Shown here one piece after another: positions 22,501 through 35,149 of a DNA stretch of 64,000 bases. A program made the translations under genes and the position numbers. Below the pieces are notes generated by a model. The model ran no database searches. It was not told the origin of the DNA and worked only from the letters and a program-made list of their open reading frames with translations. The DNA is from Hemileia vastatrix. Taxonomy: Eukaryota > Basidiomycota > Pucciniomycetes > Pucciniales > Zaghouaniaceae. Each line of letters begins with the position of its first letter. The first letter of the stretch is position 1. The stretch covers positions 3,802,501 to 3,866,500 of the forward strand of contig JASXTE010000011.1 in NCBI GenBank assembly GCA_030280995.1. Reading direction: 5' to 3'.

Positions 22501-25072
22501 GATGCCTTTTGGCCCTAAAAATGCCCCTTCAGTATTCCAAAAAGTAATGGATAACACATTTCATCAGGAAATAATTGAAGGATGGTTAATGGTTTATATT
22601 GCTGACATCATAGTTTTTTCTAAAACTTTTGATGAACATATCCAACACTTAGGTAGAGTCTTCCAGAAAATGGATGAAATTAACATGACTCTATCCTTAA
22701 AAAAGTGTAATTTTGGTTTTCAATCCCTGAGAGTCCTAGCTCATGTAGTTTCTGGCTTACAAATATGTGTAGACCAAGGAAAAAGTTTCTGCTATCCAAA
22801 ATGTGACAGCACCAACTTCTGTAAGGGAATTACAAAGTTTTTTGGGAATGTGTGCCTACTATAGAAAATACATTAAAGATTATCAAGTCATAGCCCTACC
22901 ACTTACCAAATTGACAAGAAAGGATGTGGCTTATATATGGAATGAGGATACTCAAAGAGCTTTTGATACATTAAAGAAATTTTCAATGTCAGCTCCAATC
23001 TTTGCCCTTACAGATTTTAATAAGCCTTTTTTTCTCTATACATATTCAATTTTTATTGGACTTGGTGCTGCTCTACACCAGAAACAAATTATTGATGAAA
23101 AAATTTCAAAAGTAGTAATTTGTTAAATTTCAAGAACCTTGAGAAAAAGTGAATTGAAGTATGGTGCCACTCAATTAGAGTGCTTAGCAGTTGTATGGGA
23201 TTTAGAAAAACTTTATTATTATCTAGATGATCAAAAGTTTGAATTAGTTACTGATTTCAGTGCTGTGAATTCCCTCTTGAACTTTAGAACACCAAATAGA
23301 CATATGTTTAGGTGGCAACTTGCTGTTCAAGAATACAGAGGTAGAATGACTATTATTAACAGGGATGGAAATGTTCATTCAAATGTTGATATGTTGTCTG
23401 GATTACCTCTTCCAAATGATGTATCCAACCCAGCTTATGTACCTGAAGATGATACAGTACATATACATGGTATATATATTGTTGATATGGAAGAGGAACT
23501 ATTGCAATTAATTCTGGATTCATATGATAAAGATTCTGATTTAAATAAATTAGTTACAATCTTGAATGATCCAAAGAATGCTTCTATTCAAGCATTGATA
23601 AAAAATCTTCCTCCAAAGTATCAAAATTCTCTGAATAAGGGAAAGTTTTCCATTGAAGATGGTTATATTTATTACAGGAGAAAACTTACAAATGTCATTG
23701 TTATTCCTCCTTCCATGAAAGAGACCATCGTAAAAATTTGTCATGATGACATATTAGCAGGAAATTTTGATCTTGAGAAAACCATAATCAGAATTAAAAA
23801 CACTGCTTGGTGGGCTAATATGTCTGAGGACACTAAATTATATGTTGAATCTTGTGATTCTTGTCAAAAATCCATAAGATTGACAGGTAAAAGAGCAGGA
23901 TTGTTACAAAATATTGAAGCACCTGATGCTCTTTGGCAAATTATTAACATAGATTTTGTCACTGGTCTTCCTGTAGAAGGTAAAGACAGTTATAACTCTT
24001 GTTGGGTAATAGTGGATAGATTCACAAAAATGTGCAAATTTATTCCCACCCACAAAGATGTATCCACAAAATAATTAGCTTTCTGATGTTGGTAATATAT
24101 GTTTAAAATTTTTTGGATTTCCAAAAGCCATTATCTCTGACAGAGACTCAAGATTTACATCTGAATTTTGGATGTCTTTGATGGATATTTGTGGCTGTGA
24201 GTTCAAATTATCTACAGCTCACCATCCTCAAACTGATGGTCTAGCTGAAAGAATGATTCAAACTCTGGAAGATATGATTAGAAGGTATTGTGCCTTTGGA
24301 TTAGAATATAAAGACAATGACAGATTTACTCATGAATGGGTTACTCTATTTCCAGGTCTTGAATTTGATTATAATAGCACTTTTCATTCTGTCACTGAGA
24401 AAATAACTTTTGAGCTTTGGTTAGGTTAAGTCCCAAACACTCCTGCTCAAATTCTCAATAATAAATTACCTAAGTTGGAACTACACCCTGGTGTAAAATC
24501 TTTTATGCAAATGTAAAAGCTATGCAGAAAACATGCTCAAAGATGTATTGATAAGGCATTTGAATATGAAAAGAAAAGATTTGATGAATCCCATAAAGAA
24601 TACACATTTAACAAGGGTAATGAAGTGCTAATATCTACTGTCCATTTAAATTTACAAGGTAGTAACAAATTAAAAGATTCTTTTGTAGGACCATTTGTTG
24701 TTAAAGGAATGGTTAGAGATAATGCAGTAGAAGTTGTATTGTATTCTTCATATGATAGAAAACATCCTGTTTTACCCATTTTCTTTCTTAAAACTTATAC
24801 TTCCAACAGTGACTTATTTCCCAAAAGAATGGGAAGACCTAAGAAAAACCCCCAGGAAGTCACAGAAACTGCAGAAATTGATAAAATTCACAATGATAGA
24901 ATTATCACTTCTGAAAGGGGTATTGAATATTTATTGAGATATAAGAACAAATCATCTGAACATGATGCATAGATGCCTGGAAAAGAAATTTCAAATCTTC
25001 CTACTCTGTTAAAAAAGTATAAAAAGAAAAAATCTTAGCATTTTTTTTAAATGTTTTTTTAGAGTGAGGGAG

Positions 25073-26353
25073 TGTCAGCCAGCCTATCTCAGGAGCACAG
25101 TAAATTATATAATAAATTACTGGAATCATTTAAGGGAATAAAATTATGTGTTTTATGTAGTTACAATAAAATATTTTATTGAATAAAAAAATTATATAAA
25201 TATTTTATGAATAGGTAAAAAAATTATTATATTTATTTTTATTATTAAGTAAATTTTTTATTACATAAAAAATATTATATTCTATAAAATCATGGTGCAT
25301 TTTTATGTATTTAATATTTCTAAAAAATTAGTAAATTAATAATTATATTATAAGCATAATAATATTCAACTTATAATGTAATTACAATTTAAATAATATA
25401 ATTTATATACTAAATAAAACTTATCATATAATATTATCCATAAATATTGGGTGCTTCCTTGACCCTTAATTGTGTCACTAAAATTACTAAATAAATTAAA
25501 ATACTTATTTAATATAATAAAATTTAATTCTCACTCTAAATAAGTTATATTATTAAATTAATTCATTATTTCAATTAAAATGATAATTAAATTACTTGAA
25601 TTAGTCAAAAAAATTAAATAAATTACCTTTATAATGAGTTAAAAATTGTTATATATATTAAAGTGTGAAAATAATTCTTTTTGTTTTAATTAAACCCTTT
25701 ATATCTATTTGTAATACCTGTTTTGGATTTTCTTTCTCACAGTTCTCAGGTTTCACACTCAGGTAGTTTTTAATTATCTTAATTGTTTTTTTTTTGGGAT
25801 TTTATGGTGGGAAAATAGTTCCAAATTCACAGGTTTAATTTACTGTTTCATTTTCCTTATTTTATATGTTTCAATTAAATTAAATTAATTGGTTTTTTTT
25901 ACATTACTATACTCTTTTTAGATACAATTTAAACTCCCTAGATGGTCCTTTTGCCTATAAAAGGGCTTTGGAATCCTCTCTGGTATTTATCACTTACATT
26001 ACAAATATTTTAAATACTTACAAACCATTATTTTTTATTTCTATTAGTATTACAAAATCTAGTATAAATATTCAATAAATAATTAAAGGTTTCTCTAAGT
26101 CTATTAATAATAAATATTATTAGCCGCACAGGGAAGAATTTACTTATTCAATTAAATCTTTACAATTAAATCATATCTCACTGTTGTGTCATTTCTCAAC
26201 AATTGTCGTTGCATTTCTCTTCTTTAATTTAGTTATTTTTAAAATTTCTCTACGTTTTTTATTATCTAGCTACCTTTTGTAATTCTGCCTTTATTTCCTC
26301 TTTCTACTCTTCATTTTCTTCTTCTTCTTCTTATTCTTCTAGACGAGCCGCCA
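25073..26353 (+). repeat. 3' LTR of element B
   Basis: Begins TGTCAGCCAGCCTATCTCAGG right after the purine tract. TATA box CTATAAAAGG at 25955-25964. Ends in a pyrimidine run, TTCTAGACGAGCCGCCA. Related to 7897-9158 and, in reverse, to 26780-28046. Confidence 0.85.
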
Positions 26354-26790
26354 ACAACTACTGTGTGCTCATCATGCTTAATGTCAGAATATGTAACTGG
26401 TTCTTCAAATTCAGGAGCGTCAAGCAAAGTATCTAAAAGAAATGCTTGATTATTTGTATGAGATTCAGAAAGTTTTGGACCATAATTATATTTATTATAT
26501 CTTAGATTAAAATAAGAATTTTTAAGTATAGAGATTAAAGCAGGAAAATTTGATAAAGAAAGGAATAAAAAAGAATAGACTTACTGTGGTGTGAAGTAGA
26601 AACATCTGATTTGTAAAAGGACTGGACAAGAAGAGATGTGAGGTAGAGTATATAGGCTAGGATGGAAGGAATGCAAGGCACAGTTGATTGGGAGGATGTG
26701 GCTATTGGTGGGCTGAATTGTGGTTGAAAAAATTGTACAAAAATAGGATGTATTTGACCCCATATTTGTGTCACCATATTGGCCGGTCAT
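26354..26790 (-). pseudogene. two-exon gene fragment between two B LTRs, unrecognised
   Basis: On the minus strand an exon from ATG 26790 to 26585 (starting MTGQYGDTNMGSN) is followed by a GTAAGT donor, an 84-bp intron and a CTAAG acceptor. The second exon (26500-26354) continues in phase: QYNKYNYGPKLSESHTNNQ, then LLDTLLDAPEFEEPVTYSDI. Only this phase keeps both exons open. The ATG overlaps the end of the reversed B LTR (TTCTAG/ATGACCGGCC) and the second exon runs into the 3' LTR of element B, so both ends look cut. I do not recognise a domain. It could be a host gene piece or an accessory exon of a B-family relative. Confidence 0.4.
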
Positions 26791-28046
26791 CTAGAAGAAG
26801 AAGAAGAAGAAGAAGAAGAAGAAAAGGAGAAAGAAGGTGAACAGGAAAAAGAAAAGAAGTAATAAAGGGGGAAAATTAAAAAAAAGTAATATAATAAAAA
26901 TATTATTTAAAAGAGAATTACAACAACAACTTTTGTGAGGACTGACACAACAAGAAGGACTGGTTTAATTGGGACTAATGATCAAGTAAGTGTTTTTATT
27001 TCTGCTTAAATATCAAATATAATTACTAACAGACTTAAAGAAAACTCTAGTTATTTATATAATATTTTATAAAGCTTGTAGAGTTAAAAATAATAATAAA
27101 GTATTTAAATTTTTAAAAGTATTGTAAGTGAAAGATTCCAAAGGGGAATTCCAAGGCCCTTTTATAGGCAAGGATACCTATGAAGCGCTCCAATTGTATA
27201 TACAAAAATAGTTGTAGTGTGAAACAAAAAATTAAAAGAAATTAATTATACAAATTTAGTGAAAAATTGAAACAACAAATTAAATCTGTGAATAAGTAAA
27301 TAATCTTCCCACCATAAAATCCCAAAACAAGTAACCAATAATATGTGTAACTAAATGAGTATAAGACCATGAGAACTGTGAGAAAAAATATCTTAAAAAA
27401 GTATTATAGTAAGATGTAAAGAATTTAATTAAGACAAATAAAATTATTTTCACATCAAAATTTATGTAATAAAGTTAAATTAGTTATAAAGAGAAATTAA
27501 TTTATTGTTTTAACCATATTAGTAATTTGATAACTGATTTAATTGAAACAAAAAATTAATTTAATCATATTACTAATTTAAAGTGGGAATTTAAATATTA
27601 TTATATTAAATAATTGTTTTGAGTTATTTAGAAGTTTCATTGACACAATTAAGGGTCAAAAAAGCGCCCAATACTTATGGATAATAATATATGATAAGTT
27701 GTATTTAGTATATCAATTTTATTAATTAAATTGCAATTAAATTATAAGTTAAATTTTTTATTAAACTTATAATATAATAGTTAATTGATTAATTTTAGAA
27801 ATATTAAATACATAAAAATGTGCCATGATTTTATAGAATATAATATTTTCTATGTAATAAAACGTTTACTTAATAATAAAAATAAATATAATAATTATTT
27901 TACTTATTCATAAAATATTTATATAATTTTATTATTCAATAAAATATTTTATTGTAACTACATAAAATACATAATTTTATTCCCTTAAATGATCCCAATT
28001 AATTATTATAACAATTTACTGGGCTCCTGAGATAGCCTGGCTGACA
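26780..28046 (-). repeat. B-family LTR in reverse orientation
   Basis: Reverse complement starts TGTCAGCCAGGCTATCTCAGG (28046 leftward) and ends TTCTAGATGACCGGCCA (26780). TATA box reversed at 27160-27167. About 1267 bp. No matching internal region or target duplication seen, so it is a solo LTR or one end of a lost element. Confidence 0.8.
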
Positions 28047-28399
28047 CCCCAGGTGTTTCATGGCATGTTTGTGTGGTGTTTTTCAAATGAAACATGCTAG
28101 GTTTGTTTGTTAAGGTTTACAACCCATTATTGGGACCATTTGAAAATAATTTTGTAAAATTTCTTGATAATTTATTCAAATAATGATAGATAGAATAATG
28201 AAATACAAGAAATTAAGAAATAATCTCATTTACAAAGAATTAAGAAAAATTGAAATGGGGAAGAAAAAAAACTATTCATCATAAATTTTCATTAAGCATT
28301 CAGTTTTGTCTATAGAATTTTCAGCTTTAACAAATTATATCATGAAAAATTTATTTTTAGAAGCATCTTCATGTTGATACTTGAGCTTCATATGATCCA

Positions 28400-29814
28400 A
28401 TAGAAATTTTACTCAAGAGCTTTCTCCTCTTTCTTTGATTTTTCAATAATTAGAGATAGCTCAAATTTCTTCTCCTCCAAGTCTTTTTCACTATCATCCC
28501 TCCATTAAGAGATCTCATATTTCCTCTCCTCCAAGTCTGGTTCCCTTTCATCCCTCCATAAAGAGAGGTCATATTTCTACTTTTCAAAGTTAAGAGACTC
28601 TTTTAAAACACTGACTTAACCTAGAGTGTTAAGAAATCTTAAAAAATAAAAAAAAACAAAAGTAGACTAAATTATTAAGAGGTATCCTATCACTTACCAG
28701 CATCATGTTTCTATAAAGAATCTTCAATAGAAGAGATAGGGGGTTGAGAAGTACTATCTTTTTTTTTCTTTGAGTGCTGAAATTTATAGTAGTTGAAGGT
28801 TTTTAATTTTTGTTGGAGGAGTTTGGCATATTTTCGTCATTATCGTCATTGTTTCTAGCTTCAGAGGCACTTAATTGTGGCTTCTGATTTTGTTCTTCAG
28901 CCTTTTTAGACATAAGAAACAGAGAGGTAAATAAAAAAGAAAGAAATAAACTAGATAAAAAAAACTCACTTTAGTTAGATTGGGTTGGTTTATATCACCA
29001 TATGGGTATATAGAAAAGATATCTTGATAGTTTGTATTACAAAAAGGGGAGGATTAAGTGGAGCAAGAGGATTCAAAAATATTTCTCTTGATATAATTTT
29101 CAGAAATAGCATTTTCTCAATCCAACATGTTTTCAGGATTAACATCAGCTTTCTGACCAAATATAGAATCCATCTCTTCATAATAAAGACATAAAAAGTC
29201 CATTTTATCATCTATATTTGTAATGCATTTACTGATATTAACATCAGTGATACCAAAACTAGTGGAAGATAAAAGATTCTTAGTCTTCTTGTATTTGGAT
29301 TTACAGTACTTTGAACAATCAGACCTCTGTTTTGGTAAAAAATAAATCCTTCCCTTTGTCATATTTTTAATTTTTAGCCATCAGAAGATAGCCATTGAAT
29401 TTTTCAAGCAGAGGGCTGTCCTACTTTAGTGGAATTCTCAGTACCAAAACAAGAATCATAATTAGTTTTAGTTTTGAGCCAGTTGATAAGTAGGAGATGA
29501 TCATCTTTCTTTAGTTGAATGGTCTTTAATTTCTTAGCTGAGTGGTGGAAAAAGGGAGTAGCTGGATTTGAAGAAAAAGTGGGAGATGGCTGTCTTTGAG
29601 AAGATATTTTATTACAAGGCATGTTAGGATATTTTATGATGGAAAGGAGCAGAAATGGGCAGATGAAATGGGGAGGGGTATAAATGGATAGAAAGAATAG
29701 ATAGGTTGGGAGTGCAAAGCAAGATAGGGAGGCTGGCATATCCAGAAATTTTTCCAAGATGTGGTTATGAAAAATTGAGGATAAAAATGTTAGATAAGAG
29801 GTGAACTTTAACAT
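28400..29814 (-). pseudogene. decayed Myb/SANT-like gene of the Harbinger-partner type
   Basis: Minus-strand pieces are collinear with the better preserved gene at 50415-51727. LKKDDHLLLINWLKTKTNYD with CFGTENSTKVGQPSA (29510-29404) matches LKKDDYLIIINFLKIKSNFE and FFGCEKSTCIGRPPS. SKYKKTKNLLSSTSFGI and CLYYEEMDSIFGQKADVNPE (29300-29120) match SKYKNAHHAANETGFGI and CPFYEEMDNLLGSRVDVNPW. DLEEKKFE near 28480 matches the C-terminal region. Stops and frame changes separate the pieces. No transposase or clear terminal inverted repeats were found here, so it is an old remnant. 28047-28400 shows nothing recognisable. Confidence 0.65.
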
Positions 29815-30403
29815 GTAAAATGTCTAATAACCCAATTATTTTCAAAATTAATTTCTGAAGATAATTGGGGTATCAAGCTTTTTATATACAATTAATTTAA
29901 TTGTAGATCTTCTAACATTGATACTCCTTAATAATATTTTATGTTTTTTGAACTATCCATTTTCTCATTCACACCAGGGCCCTACCTAACCCTGACCAAC
30001 ATGGGGCTGTGAATTGCTAGATGCAGCAGCCCCCGCCAGAAAATTTAATTTCAATATGAGTTATGTATTCTGATTCTAAAATGAATCCCATTCATAGCAT
30101 GGGTCCTGTATACTTGTAAGGATAGAAAAATATGTGCAAAAAAATATGTGAGACAAATAAGTGTAAGAAAAATATCTTTCAACCTTAAGAATTTTTTTTT
30201 TGATTTTTTATTTCTTAAAAAAATGATTTTTTATTTCTTAAAAAAATGATTTTTTATTTCATTTTAATATTTTTTTCATGTTTTTTTTATAATTTTTTTT
30301 TTGAAAAAAAAAATTCTCATGGCTGCAAACCCTGCGCACCAGGTAAGATATCACTGATGGGGATATCCAGTGTGAGCTAGGTATATATTAGGGAGGGACA
30401 TAA
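29815..30403. other. non-coding AT-rich stretch with a short tandem repeat
   Basis: No gene seen. At about 30190-30270 an AAAAAATGATTTTTTATTTC-like unit is repeated about three times. Confidence 0.5.
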
Positions 30404-31899
30404 TTTCAGCCTGGATATTCACAGGACTGAGTAAAAATTTCTCATAAATTATTTTAAACACATGTATTACACATGGGGAAAATAATTAAAGGTATACAAG
30501 ATGGATACATAAGTGAAATTAATGATTTAATACAAAATATGCCATTATAATACCTTATATACACACATATATCCACGATTTATAGGTCTTATGTACTTAA
30601 AATTAAGTTTGAATATGTCAGTTTAATACTAAGAACCTTGAAAATAAGGTTACATAACTTTAAAGTAGACTTAAAGCTGTTGTTTTCATTATTTTATGGA
30701 AAAAATATGAAATGTGCTTTAAATCACTTAAAAGTTGAATATATGCACTATAAATTTAATAATATTGAAAATGTGACTTGACAGATCAAATTTTCTTAAT
30801 AAGGACTATTTTTTTTGGATACTTAAATTCATAAAAATAACACTTTTCAAACTTGATGATTTTTATGCCAGAAATGGCTTCTGTGTACTGGTCCCATAGT
30901 GCCTGCATTTCTCCCATGTGAATAGCTTCATTTTTAGCAAAGTTAGAAATTTCAAACTATAATTAATCCACCTTGTATGCCCTACATTTAAAAACACACT
31001 AAAATAAGCAAAAGTTGCTCATTTAGTGTCCTCATTTCATTATTAGTGTAATGACCTCATTATATGCACTAATTTAATTAATAGCCTCAAGATTGGTTCC
31101 TAGAGTTCACTACCACACCTAAAATCACTTATTTAGTCAAGTATTTACTTGTGCAAGTGCCTGACAGGAGTATTCATTCAGCTACCCCACATTTCACATC
31201 TTATTTTGGGTATCATGATGGTTTCACAGGCAATATTGGTCATATTTAGATGGGGATTTCACATATTAATTTAGAATAATTAGCCCCATCATTTCTACTT
31301 TTAATCCCCCTATTTATGTGTTATATTTAGTACTTTTGTTTCCTTTTTAGTCTTTTATTTTAAAGTATTACATGAATATACTCAATTTTTAATTTATCCT
31401 TTAATTTTGAAGGATTATCCCTATTATTTCAGGATTTTGGCATGTGATATTATTCTTCTTGTGTTATTGGTTACTCATTAAATTGATGCAAATGTGTACT
31501 TGATAGATTGAGGTGTCATTAGCCTTTTATAGAATAAGTAAACTAGGGGAAAACATTAGTGAATTATTGAGTATAAAAGGAGGGGGTTTTTGGTCTTGTT
31601 TTCTACATTCCTTATAATTACAATCAAAAAATAAAAACAATAAAAACACAATAAACTTCATTATTACTATTAAAATTCTTTGAATAGTGTTTGAATTATT
31701 ATCTCTATTTTTCTACCAAATCTAATACTGTAAACCATTTATCATAAGTGAGATTAAAATTACTAAGACCTTATATTGGATTATATTTTACTTTTTAATG
31801 TAGTATTGGTACTACATTATTCATCTTGGAAAATTAAAATCTTCTAGAAAACTGACCAATAAAGCTATTAGCATATCTTTACTTGAATCCAGCCTGAAA
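30404..31899 (+). repeat. 5' LTR of element C
   Basis: Starts TTTCAGCCTGGATATTC and ends CCTGAAA just before the primer-binding-like ATTGGGG. The ends form a TTTCAG/CTGAAA inversion instead of TG/CA. A TATA box (GTATAAAAGG, 31571-31580) is present. The first about 475 bp recur at 35150-35623. Confidence 0.8.
31571..31580 (+). promoter_or_regulatory. TATA box of the C LTR promoter
   Basis: GTATAAAAGG followed by a G/T-rich then pyrimidine-rich stretch, about 330 bp before the LTR end. Confidence 0.55.
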
Positions 31900-32493
31900 A
31901 TTGGGGACCTTTCCTCCAGAAGTATGTTGTTTATCTTCTAATAAGTCAAAATTCAAAAGAGGCTACAAGAAAATAAAATCCCTTTAAAGATATTTGGATT
32001 AATTACAAAGGATTGGGGTCACTAAATATAGTGATTTAATCAAAAGAGGCTCAGTTATATAATAAAATTGTGATAATGAATCAAAAATTTTAGTACTAAT
32101 TGAACATAAATTTTTCTTAGTAAAGGTCTTTCAATAGACAAATTAAATTTGTAATATTTGCAGATAATAAAACAAATAATAAAAACTGATTAATTGATCA
32201 TTTTTAGCAGGAATTTAATCATTTTTTCTTGGTTTGTACAACTCATTTGATATTCAAAAAGAATATTACTGAAAAAATCATTTTTTAAATATAAAACACA
32301 GCTACATTTTGTAGACTTCTTGAATTAAGTGACCACATAAAAGCATATTTGACTTTTGGCACTAATTAATTCAGTATGAAACCTACAAGCAAGCAGTTGA
32401 TTGACTTAAGTAGTGTTATATCATACTTATGAAACTATTTTTAAAATTTTTAAAACTTATATCTGAATTTTTTGATTAAGTTCCACTTACAAC

Positions 32494-34982
32494 ATGTGTG
32501 ACAACATTAACATTGTGAGTAATGAGGTAAAGCCTTACAATTTAAGACCTAGAGCTGATAAACATGTTACAGGACATTTAAAAGGAGGAGCAGGAATCTC
32601 CAACAAAAAGAAACACTTCTCAAATGAATATAAATGAAAAGTAAATGCTATTGATCAAAATAACAATAAAGAAGTCAAGAAAAACTTTAAATGAGAAAAT
32701 TCATTCCCTATAATCACTTCTAAACAACCTAAAAGTGAAAGTAAACAACATGTTGAACCACATGAAAAATCTGGAAAAGAGGGCAGCTCAAGGATTTTTA
32801 TAGAAGTAAATCAAGCACTGGTAGGACTCGAAGCTCAACCTACCACAGTAGTCAACAACCCTTCCACAGTTCTACCAGCAGTACCTCCAGCTCCAAGTCA
32901 AGAAGAGGACCAAATTATTATAGTAATAAATTGGAAATGGGACTTTTACTCTCAGAACTACAACCATCCTCCTCATCAAAGTTCAAGAAATCACTCTTAC
33001 AGGGGAAAGGGAAAGAGAGGATGAGGAAGTGGAATAAAACCTTGTTAAGTCATCCATATTCTAATAATAAACTATATAATACTAATAATGAATTACTCAT
33101 GGGCAATGAAATTGATAAGGATCTTAAGTATTATTCATTTGAACATAGTATTTTAGATTTACCTTTACATGATAAAAATTCACATAGATTTTTTGAAAAC
33201 AAGGATAATACTAGAAACATTAAAATTGGACCAAATAAATCAAATCTTGAGTTAAAAAATAATGATGAGTCTTCTGAGCTAGACACAGATAAAATTGAAT
33301 ATTTTATGAAAGAAGATCCAATGGAATCAAAAATCATAAGTAAATTATTATTAAGAATTGTAAAATTGAAAGAATTCCCTAGAGAGTCCAAAAATAATAC
33401 ATTAAGTGTATTATTAAACCTTAGAAAATTATTGAGTACTACTTCAAATAAATTAAATGTCATTGAAAATTCAAATAATGAATTAACTAATAAAAATGAA
33501 AAACTAAACTCTAAGATTATGAATTTATACAGTAAATTAAAAAATACTAATAATATAATAGCTACAATATCTCCAAAGTGTAAAAATGCATTGGAAAAAG
33601 GTAAACTCTCAATTGAAGATATATACATATATTACAGTAAAAAGCTAAGTAATGTAATAGTTATAACAACATCTATGAAAGAGTTAATGTTTATTACTTT
33701 CCATGATAAAATCTTAGCTGGAAATTTTGGTATTAACAAAAAATTAAATAAATTTAAAAACACAGCCTGGTTGATAAAAATGAAAAAAGATGTACAAAAA
33801 TACATTGACACATGTGACTCTTGAAAAAAATCTCAAAGCTTAACCAGGAAGAGAGCTGGGTTGTTAAAACAAATAGAGCAGTCAAAATCCCCATGGGAAA
33901 TTATAAACATGGAATTTTTAACTGGCTTGCCATTATTTAGAAAAGAAAGCTTCAATTCTTTCTGGCTAATTGTGGATAGAATAACAAAAATGTGTAATTT
34001 TATTCCTACCAATAAAGAGGTATCTGCGAAAGACTTGGAATTTATATGGTGCACTCAAATGATGAATACTTCCGGGTTACCCAAAGCCATAATATCTGAC
34101 AGAGACCCAAAATTTACATCATAAATGTGGAACTCTTTGATGGAAGAATCAGGTTGTCAATTGAAACTGTCAACATCACACCATCAACAAACTGATTGGC
34201 TGGCTGAGCGAATGATACAGACTCTGGATGATTAAATTTGATGATATTGCGTCTTTGTATTTGAATACAATTACAATAAGAAATTCACACATGACTGGGT
34301 AACATTGATTCTTTGCCTTGAATTTGCTTATAATAGCACAACTAATTCTGTAACAGAGAAAAACCATTTGAAGTCTGGCTGGGGTATGTTCCAAATACAC
34401 AAGTAAATCATTTAAACAAATCACCAAGGTTAGACATACACTCTGGTACTAAATCCTTTATTCTTATGCAACAAATTTGTAGAAAGAATTCAGAAGAACT
34501 CATTCAAAAAGCATTTGAATATGAAAAGAGAAGATGGGATACATCCCATAAAGAATTTGAATTTAAAAAAGGAGATGAAGTCCTTATTTCAACACTACAT
34601 TTTAACTTAAAAGGTAATGTTAAATTAAAGGATCTTTTGTGGGACCTTTTTTAGTCAACAAAATGGTAGATAAAAATGCTGTGTAATTCATACTATATTC
34701 CCCATACAATAGAAAACATCCAGTTTTACCTATCTCATTATTAAACCCTTACCATGCAAACAATCCTGATTTATTTCCAAAAAGAAGATGATAGTCTAAG
34801 AAATAGCCTGAATAGCTTGTAAAAAAATCAGAGATTGAAATAATACTCAATAAAAGAATCCTTACTAAAAAGAAAGGAATTGAGTATTTATTATGATGTG
34901 AGGGAAAATCAAATGAATTTGATAAGTGGATACCTGAAAATGAAGTTTCAAATCTATCCTCCCTTCTTAAAAAATTTAAATA
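32494..34982 (+). pseudogene. decayed gag fused to integrase in element C; protease, RT and RNase H deleted
   Basis: ATG 32494 opens MCDNINIVSNEVKPYNLRPR, matching element A's gag start (KPAYNTRSKA). After stops, 32931-33824 reads from the coiled-coil part of gag (LYSKLKNTNNII) straight into LEKGKLSIEDIYIYY and the integrase zinc finger (CDS at 33822), skipping about 3 kb that element A has between these points. Integrase follows with IINMEFLTGLP (first Asp replaced by Glu), ISDRDPKFTS and a damaged HHQQTDWLAERM region, then the C-terminal domain and chromodomain remnant to about 34980. Stops at about 33823, 34122, 34234, 34653 and others. Not functional. Confidence 0.85.
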
Positions 34983-35149
34983 GAAATTATTTATGTTCAG
35001 CTAGCTAAGGGGTTAGAACCAGTACTCATAATACTTTGTTATGTTTTATTTCATTAAAGAATTACTCTTAAATGCTGGTGATTTTTCTGAATACCTAAAA
35101 ATAAAAATAAAGAAATGTATAATATATATATATATTTTGGGTGGGCAAG

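Larger units (their letters stand above)
18700..25037 (+). pseudogene. decayed Gag-Pol of element B
   Basis: Collinear with element A's polyprotein but broken by stops (about 20221, 20674, 20950, 22135, 23124, 24072, 24427, 24513, 24970) and frame changes (about 22085 and 22790). Recognisable parts: gag start at 18700; coiled coil (19609-20223); capsid with YPTFDGESSSDWQ (20580-20640); zinc knuckle CFKCNKPWQKGHVC (about 21190); protease LDSGAGGSVVS (about 21527); RT with MVYIADI, i.e. the first Asp of the YxDD box replaced by Ala (22592-22610); RNase H; H-H-C-C finger with CDSCQKS (23845-23870); integrase core with SDRDSRFTSEF and HHPQTDGLAERM (24140-24260); and a remnant of the chromodomain (24925-25000). 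Clearly not functional. Base composition is like element A. Confidence 0.9.
7897..26353 (+). mobile_element. Ty3/gypsy element, family B, degenerate, split by element A
   Basis: Two related LTRs (about 7897-9158 and 25073-26353) in the same orientation flank a leader (9159-9843), a foreign 8.85-kb insertion (9844-18693) and a decayed gag-pol (18700-25037). The internal part ends in a purine tract at 25061-25072 directly before TGTCAGCC, like element A. Removing element A restores one continuous element of about 9.6 kb. The left LTR start is degenerate, so the outer target duplication could not be identified. Confidence 0.85.
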
